Shown here: piece by piece, positions 1-3,203 of the stretch
How the letters are laid out: the number at the start of each line of letters is the position of its first letter
Position numbering within the stretch: position 1 is the stretch's first letter
NCBI GenBank assembly: GCA_009785435.1
Contig: WQWG01000046.1
Coordinates: 1-5,660, forward strand
Origin: Clostridiales bacterium
Lineage (GTDB): Bacteria; Bacillota; Clostridia; Peptostreptococcales; Anaerovoracaceae
Length of the DNA: 5,660 nucleotides
Direction of reading: 5' to 3'
Notes under the pieces: model-generated
Seen by the model: the letters and a program-made list of their open reading frames with translations, nothing else
Told to the model about the DNA's origin: nothing
The model's database searches: none
Program-made: the position numbers and the translations under genes

Positions 1-132
1 TGCGTTGGCGCTTGCTTGTCTCACACAAGAATTGTTGCCGGTGTTGTTTGTTGACGCGAAAACTTGCGTCGGCATGGTTACAACAAGTAACACACATAGC
101 ATTAACATATATACAGTCATTTTCTGTTTCAT
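1..132 (-). CDS. Secreted or surface protein, N-terminal fragment (cut by window edge)
   Basis: An open frame starts at ATG 132..130 and runs off the left edge after 44 codons without a stop. The start is well supported: AAAAGGAG lies 6 nt upstream. The first 26 residues look like a Sec signal peptide: a short basic start (MKQK), a hydrophobic core (about residues 6-20, rich in Leu, Val and Met) and a probable signal peptidase I site after PTQVFA, giving a mature chain beginning STNNTGNNS. There is no lipobox Cys at the cleavage point, so an ordinary secreted or cell-wall protein is more likely than a lipoprotein. The visible mature part is Asn/Ser/Ala-rich with one Cys and matches no family I recognise. 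The gene is separated from the Nudix gene by a terminator and has its own leader, so it is its own transcription unit. The function cannot be told from the visible part. Confidence 0.8.
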   Translation of the reverse strand, partial: MKQKMTVYMLMLCVLLVVTMPTQVFASTNNTGNNSCVRQASANA

Positions 133-138
133 GATTTT

Positions 139-146
139 CTCCTTTT
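139..146 (-). promoter_or_regulatory. Ribosome binding site of the secreted-protein gene
   Basis: AAAAGGAG on the minus strand, 6 nt before the ATG at 132. It fixes the start of the edge-truncated signal-peptide gene, which would otherwise rest on a 44-codon fragment only. Confidence 0.8.
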
Positions 147-181
147 CATTGTGTCCGTTGCATTAAATGTTCTTTACGTTT

Positions 182-195
182 GTTTTTCGAAAAAC
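182..195. repeat. Perfect 14-bp palindrome in the leader of the secreted-protein gene
   Basis: GTTTTTCGAAAAAC is exactly self-complementary. It lies about 13 bp downstream of the candidate -10 box (208..213) and about 50 bp before the start codon, within the first roughly 20 nt of the predicted transcript. Such a position suits a dimeric repressor site, or a short hairpin (5-bp stem, TCGA loop). It does not fit the CcpA cre or Gram-positive LexA consensus. An A/T-rich palindrome could also arise by chance. The role is inferred. Confidence 0.45.
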
Positions 196-207
196 CGCCT
201 AAACAAA

Positions 208-213
208 ATTATA
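208..213 (-). promoter_or_regulatory. Candidate -10 box (TATAAT) for the secreted-protein gene
   Basis: A perfect TATAAT on the minus strand lies between the terminator (256..289) and the signal-peptide gene. It predicts a start near position 201 and a leader of about 70 nt. The -35 region is poor: at 17-bp spacing the hexamer is ATGATT, and there is no TGn extension, so the promoter may be weak, activated or read by another sigma factor. The call rests on the -10 match, the A/T-rich surroundings and the need for a promoter after a terminator. Confidence 0.5.
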
Positions 214-255
214 CGGGTGAAAATTGTAAAAATCATTGCATAAAATTTTCCAACT

Positions 256-289
256 AAAAAAGCAGCGTTGTTTTAAACACTGCTTTTTT
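256..289 (-). terminator. Intrinsic terminator ending the P-loop/Nudix unit
   Basis: On the minus strand an A-tract leads into GCAGTGTT, a 6-nt loop (TAAAAC) and AACGCTGC, followed by six T. The 8-bp core stem has one G-U wobble and is extended by six A-U pairs formed by the flanking A and T tracts. It begins 12 nt past the Nudix stop codon. Read on the plus strand the wobble becomes a C-A mismatch, so the structure is better on the minus strand, in line with its position after the minus-strand genes. Confidence 0.92.
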
Positions 290-300
290 CCAAGTTTTTA

Positions 301-933
301 CTAGGGTTTTTCTCTCAAAATCTCTGCCAGATTGTGAGAAATACGAGCTGTTAGCCCCCAAATGATTTCTTCGTGAAATTGGTAAATCGGAACCGCAGAA
401 ATGCCTTTTCTCCAATTATATCCATTTGGAAAATTTACCATTTCATACGGAAAGTCGTTTGCGTTGGGTATCAACTCCATTACATGGATGTATGGGTCGT
501 TTAGCATGAATTTTGATAACGGCACATAGAAAATGGATTCTACCTCTTTGTGGTTGATTTCCGCACGCGATAGTGTATCATAGTCGATTTCACCCAGAAA
601 CGAATATAAAGTAAAATTGCTGTATGTATAAATGGTGTCCAGTTGAGCAATCACTTTTATATCACGGCCATCCAGTCCCAGTTCTTCAGCGGTTTCTCTG
701 ACGGCACATTCTTCCGCCGTCTCGCCGTCCTCTACTCTGCCGCCGGGAAAGCACACTTCGCCCGGCTGTCTTTCCAAGTTAGATGAACGTACTTCGAACA
801 GCAAATTTAATTCGCCGTCCTTTTTGACCAGTGGAACAAGCACCGAATAATCGTGTCCACCGCCTATGACTCCGGGAACTCTTCCTGAAAATATTTTTTC
901 TATGTCACCGATCTTTAAATCAAAACCATTCAT
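301..933 (-). CDS. Nudix hydrolase, probable CoA pyrophosphatase (NudL/YeaB-like)
   Basis: Cytosolic Mg2+/Mn2+-dependent Nudix hydrolase of 210 residues. Two signatures are visible. The Nudix box GX5EX7REUXEEXGU spans residues 65-87, with Glu71, Arg79, Glu80, Glu83 and Glu84 all present. The usually hydrophobic residue after Arg-Glu is Thr81. Just before it, residues 45-65 (LFEVRSSNLERQPGEVCFPGG) match the NuCoA motif LLTxRSxxLRxxxGxxxFPGG that marks CoA pyrophosphatases. Family knowledge says these cleave CoA or oxidised CoA to 3',5'-ADP and phosphopantetheine; the substrate here is inferred from the motif. Length and single-domain layout are typical. The ATG lies 2 nt after the stop of the upstream P-loop gene, and no Shine-Dalgarno sequence is evident, so translation is probably coupled to that gene. 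A terminator follows directly. Hydrolysis of another nucleotide derivative cannot be excluded. Confidence 0.9.
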   Translation of the reverse strand: MNGFDLKIGDIEKIFSGRVPGVIGGGHDYSVLVPLVKKDGELNLLFEVRSSNLERQPGEVCFPGGRVEDGETAEECAVRETAEELGLDGRDIKVIAQLDTIYTYSNFTLYSFLGEIDYDTLSRAEINHKEVESIFYVPLSKFMLNDPYIHVMELIPNANDFPYEMVNFPNGYNWRKGISAVPIYQFHEEIIWGLTARISHNLAEILREKP

Positions 934-935
934 GT

Positions 936-1358
936 TTAATTCAAAATTTCAAAACCGGTAACGTCAATGCCCGCCATCTCTTCTTTCTCTGCGCTGATGC
1001 TGACAATAAAATCAGCCCCAAACGTCTCCGATATTTGATTCAGCCTTTTTAAGAACTCAGGCAGGTCAAATGTCTGAATGTTAGCAGGATTTACAATGCT
1101 GTCAATATATATTTTTTCAATATCATGATCCGAGCTTATAATCCCATAGATAAAGCCTATGTATTCATCACTATTGGAAATACCTTCATACTCTTCCATA
1201 CAAACGACTCTGATCCTGTACTTCAAATCATACATCGCTCTATGACTTTTTTTGATGAAAACGATACTTCCCTTTGCTGTTTCCATACTTTCATTCGCAA
1301 AATCGATCATGCGTTTCGTTTTGCCTGTTCCTTTACGACCAATCAATAAACTAACCAT
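936..1358 (-). CDS. Small P-loop NTPase of unknown function
   Basis: A 140-residue soluble protein. The Walker A motif GRKGTGKT lies at residues 7-14, directly after a short first beta strand. A likely Walker B strand is IEKIYIDS (80-87, Asp86), and a later hydrophobic strand, DFIVSISAE (about 115-123), could be the next core strand. No second domain, membrane segment or signal peptide is seen. It is much smaller than a motor ATPase such as PilT. I recall similar short clostridial proteins carrying a 'PilT' or 'ATP-binding protein' label, but nothing here supports a role in pili. The start is firm: AAAAGGAGG (1367..1375) lies 8 nt before the ATG. It is the first gene after the promoter inside the rlmN 3' end and sits 2 nt before the Nudix gene, so the two are probably made together. 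The biochemical role is unknown; nucleotide binding is well supported, hydrolysis is inferred. Confidence 0.85.
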   Translation of the reverse strand: MVSLLIGRKGTGKTKRMIDFANESMETAKGSIVFIKKSHRAMYDLKYRIRVVCMEEYEGISNSDEYIGFIYGIISSDHDIEKIYIDSIVNPANIQTFDLPEFLKRLNQISETFGADFIVSISAEKEEMAGIDVTGFEILN

Positions 1359-1395
1359 TTTAAACGCCTCCTTTTTTATTGTTGATTTGCAAAAT

Positions 1396-2466
1396 TTATC
1401 TTATTATACCATGCTCGCATTGTGTGGAGCAAGGAGATAAAGAACTAAATTTAGACAACCTTAACTGCCCGCACGCCGCCTCGATATCCTGCCCAAGCTC
1501 CCGCCGTATGGTCGTTGCGATGCCTTTCTTTCGAAGCCTTTTCATGAATTGTACCGCTTTTTCTCTTGCGGAGGGTGCCAGCGAAAGTTCTGAAACAGGA
1601 TTCATCGGAATTAAATTCACATGGCAAAGGATGTCTTGTAATTTCGCCGCAAGTTCATCGGCATATTGGCCATCGTCATTTTGTCCGGCAATTAACGTAT
1701 ACTCAAACGTGATTCTTCTCCCCGTCTTTTCCGTGTATGCTTTGCATGCGGAAATCAGCTCGTCATACGGATATTTGTTCGCAATCGGCATGATCTTTTT
1801 TCGCATGGCGTCGTTCGGCGCGTGCAAAGAAACGGCCAGATTGGCCTGAGGAAAGTCATTCGCGAAAGATTTGATCCTTGGAACAATACCGCATGTCGAC
1901 ACGGTTATATTTCTCATCCCGATGTTGAGTCCATGCTCATGATTGACGATTCTCATAAATGCAGACACGTTTTCATAGTTGTCAAACGGCTCGCCTGTAC
2001 CCATCACCACGATATGGTTTATTTTTTCCTGAGCATTCTTTTGCACTTCAAGAATCTGCCCGGCCATTTCGCCTGCGCTGAGGTTTCTTGATAACCCATT
2101 TTTGCCTGACGCGCAAAAAACACACCCCATCCTGCATCCCGCCTGAGACGAGATGCAGATGGAGTTGCCAAACTTATATTTCATGAAAACGCTTTCGATC
2201 ATATTTCCGTCAGGAAGTTCAAACAGATATTTTCTCGTACCGTCCGTTTGCGATATCTTACAATCCAAGACTTTGAGTGCTGAGATTTCCGCGGATTCTT
2301 TTAACTTTTCGCGTAAAGTGGCCGGAATATCTGACATTTCGTCAAAAGAATCGATTCCTCTGTAAATCCACTGAAACACTTGTCTTGCACGGTATTTCTT
2401 CTCTCCTATGCTTTCAAAGTATTCTTCGAGTTCTGAAAGCTCCATCGCTCCCAAATTTGTCTTCAT
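1396..2466 (-). CDS. rlmN: 23S rRNA (adenine2503-C2)/tRNA (adenine37-C2)-methyltransferase RlmN
   Basis: Radical-SAM enzyme of 356 residues that methylates C2 of A2503 in 23S rRNA and A37 of some tRNAs, using one [4Fe-4S] cluster and two SAM. The cluster motif CxxxCxxC is C111, C115, C118. C104, seven residues earlier in ICISSQAGC, matches the conserved Cys118 of E. coli RlmN. C332 in AACGQLR matches Cys355, the residue that becomes methylated and carries the methylene. GTGEP (156-160) is the SAM-binding GEP motif. The N-terminal part (about 1-90) contains the usual YRARQVFQWIY recognition-domain signature. These residues favour RlmN; a Cfr (C8 methylation) label cannot be ruled out by motifs alone, but length and context suit the housekeeping gene. 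AAAAGGAA lies 6 nt before the ATG, and the gene starts 20 nt after sodA. The 24-residue tail after C332 contains CSTQC, and its codons overlap a promoter for the next gene. Confidence 0.95.
   Translation of the reverse strand: MKTNLGAMELSELEEYFESIGEKKYRARQVFQWIYRGIDSFDEMSDIPATLREKLKESAEISALKVLDCKISQTDGTRKYLFELPDGNMIESVFMKYKFGNSICISSQAGCRMGCVFCASGKNGLSRNLSAGEMAGQILEVQKNAQEKINHIVVMGTGEPFDNYENVSAFMRIVNHEHGLNIGMRNITVSTCGIVPRIKSFANDFPQANLAVSLHAPNDAMRKKIMPIANKYPYDELISACKAYTEKTGRRITFEYTLIAGQNDDGQYADELAAKLQDILCHVNLIPMNPVSELSLAPSAREKAVQFMKRLRKKGIATTIRRELGQDIEAACGQLRLSKFSSLSPCSTQCEHGIIR
1403..1432 (-). promoter_or_regulatory. Extended -10 promoter for the P-loop/Nudix unit, inside rlmN
   Basis: The minus strand carries TGGTATAAT (1411..1403): a perfect -10 with the TGn extension. 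A weak -35, TTGCTC (1432..1427), lies 18 bp upstream. The predicted start near 1396 gives a leader of roughly 38 nt ending in the AAAAGGAGG site of the P-loop gene. The whole element lies within rlmN coding sequence: the last sense codons GGT ATA ATA AGA contain the -10 box. It indicates that the downstream pair can be transcribed independently of rlmN, although no terminator prevents read-through from rlmN as well. Confidence 0.75.
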
Positions 2467-2486
2467 GCATATTTCCTTTTATCTGC

Positions 2487-3110
2487 TTACAGTGCGCTAT
2501 AGAGCACATCCGCCTTTGCCCAGTCCGCCACATTGTACCATGCTTCTATGTAGTCGGCTCTTTTGGCGGGATACTGTTGAAAAAACGAATGCTCCCATAT
2601 ATCGATCGGAATGATCGGAATCCTGTCAAAGCTATACGGCGTCACCTGGTTTTCCGTATTCATGATATACAGTTTCCCTGCCGCGTCCGCTACAAGCCAC
2701 GTCCAACCGGAGCCAAAAACGGCCATTGCCGCAGTCGTAAAATCTTTTTTAAAATTATCGAAACTTCCAAACTGTTTGTTGATTGCTTCGCCCAATTTTC
2801 CGGCAGGCAGGTCGTTTGGAGCCGGACGCATCATGTCGAAATAATAATCGTGGTTCAAGACGCCCCCTGCGTTTCTGAATACGCCTGTGCGTATGTCCGC
2901 AGGCAGTTTTTCTACGTTCTGTATCAGTTCCACAAGGCCATACTCCTGATATCCGGGATTCTTTTCCATGATCGCATTCAGCTGATCCACATACTTTTTA
3001 TGCAATGTGAAATGGTGAACCATGATCGTTTCTTCATTGATATAAGGTTCAAGCGCATTCGGTGCATACGGCAAATCAGGCAAGTAAAATACTCCATTAT
3101 TATTTTTCAT
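2487..3110 (-). CDS. sodA: Superoxide dismutase, Mn-type (Fe/Mn family)
   Basis: Cytosolic enzyme of 207 residues (no signal peptide) converting superoxide to O2 and H2O2. With ATG at 3110 as residue 1, the four metal ligands are His32 (VHH), His87 (LNHDYYF), Asp170 and His174 (DIWEH). The second-shell Tyr40 and Glu173 are kept. Gly83 (AGGVLNH) together with Gln155 (TENQVTP) follows the Mn-enzyme pattern, since Fe enzymes place the Gln at the first site; an enzyme able to use either metal remains possible. Two second-shell positions depart from the family: Leu36 replaces E. coli His30, and Phe177 replaces Tyr174 in WEHSFF. The chosen ATG has AAAAGGAGG 8 nt upstream. An in-frame TTG two codons earlier (3116) is too close to that site. 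The gene lies 93 nt after ileS and 20 nt before rlmN, so it is probably co-transcribed at least with rlmN. Confidence 0.95.
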   Translation of the reverse strand: MKNNNGVFYLPDLPYAPNALEPYINEETIMVHHFTLHKKYVDQLNAIMEKNPGYQEYGLVELIQNVEKLPADIRTGVFRNAGGVLNHDYYFDMMRPAPNDLPAGKLGEAINKQFGSFDNFKKDFTTAAMAVFGSGWTWLVADAAGKLYIMNTENQVTPYSFDRIPIIPIDIWEHSFFQQYPAKRADYIEAWYNVADWAKADVLYSAL

Positions 3111-3118
3111 AATCAAAC

Positions 3119-3127
3119 CCTCCTTTT
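3119..3127 (-). promoter_or_regulatory. Ribosome binding site that decides the sodA start
   Basis: AAAAGGAGG on the minus strand is 8 nt from ATG 3110..3108 but only 2 nt from the in-frame TTG at 3116..3114. The spacing selects the ATG and gives a 207-residue protein instead of 209. Confidence 0.85.
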
Positions 3128-3203
3128 GTTTCTACAACTATATTCTGCAAAAGTGCAAAATAGTTCATCATCATACGATTCAACCGGCGGCGGAATTTTT
3201 TCT

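Noticed and set aside
129..149. A six-codon leader peptide (MKRRKS) whose stop overlaps the ATG of the secreted-protein gene
   Set aside because: The frame starts at 149 and ends in TGA overlapping ATGA, but it has no ribosome binding site of its own and its codons are mostly the AAAAGGAG site of the real gene. Chance is the simpler reading.
182..195. CcpA cre or LexA site at the 14-bp palindrome
   Set aside because: Around the central CG the flanks are T5/A5 and not the TGNAAN/NTNNCA pattern of cre, and the GAAC-N4-GTTC pattern of Gram-positive LexA sites is absent.
3111..3116. TTG at 3116 as the sodA start
   Set aside because: It is 2 nt from the end of the GGAGG site, too close for initiation; ATG at 3110 has the normal 8-nt spacing.
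3180..3203. CCGCCGCCGG just after the ileS stop as a possible terminator stem
   Set aside because: It has no complementary arm at hairpin distance and no following T-run on the minus strand.
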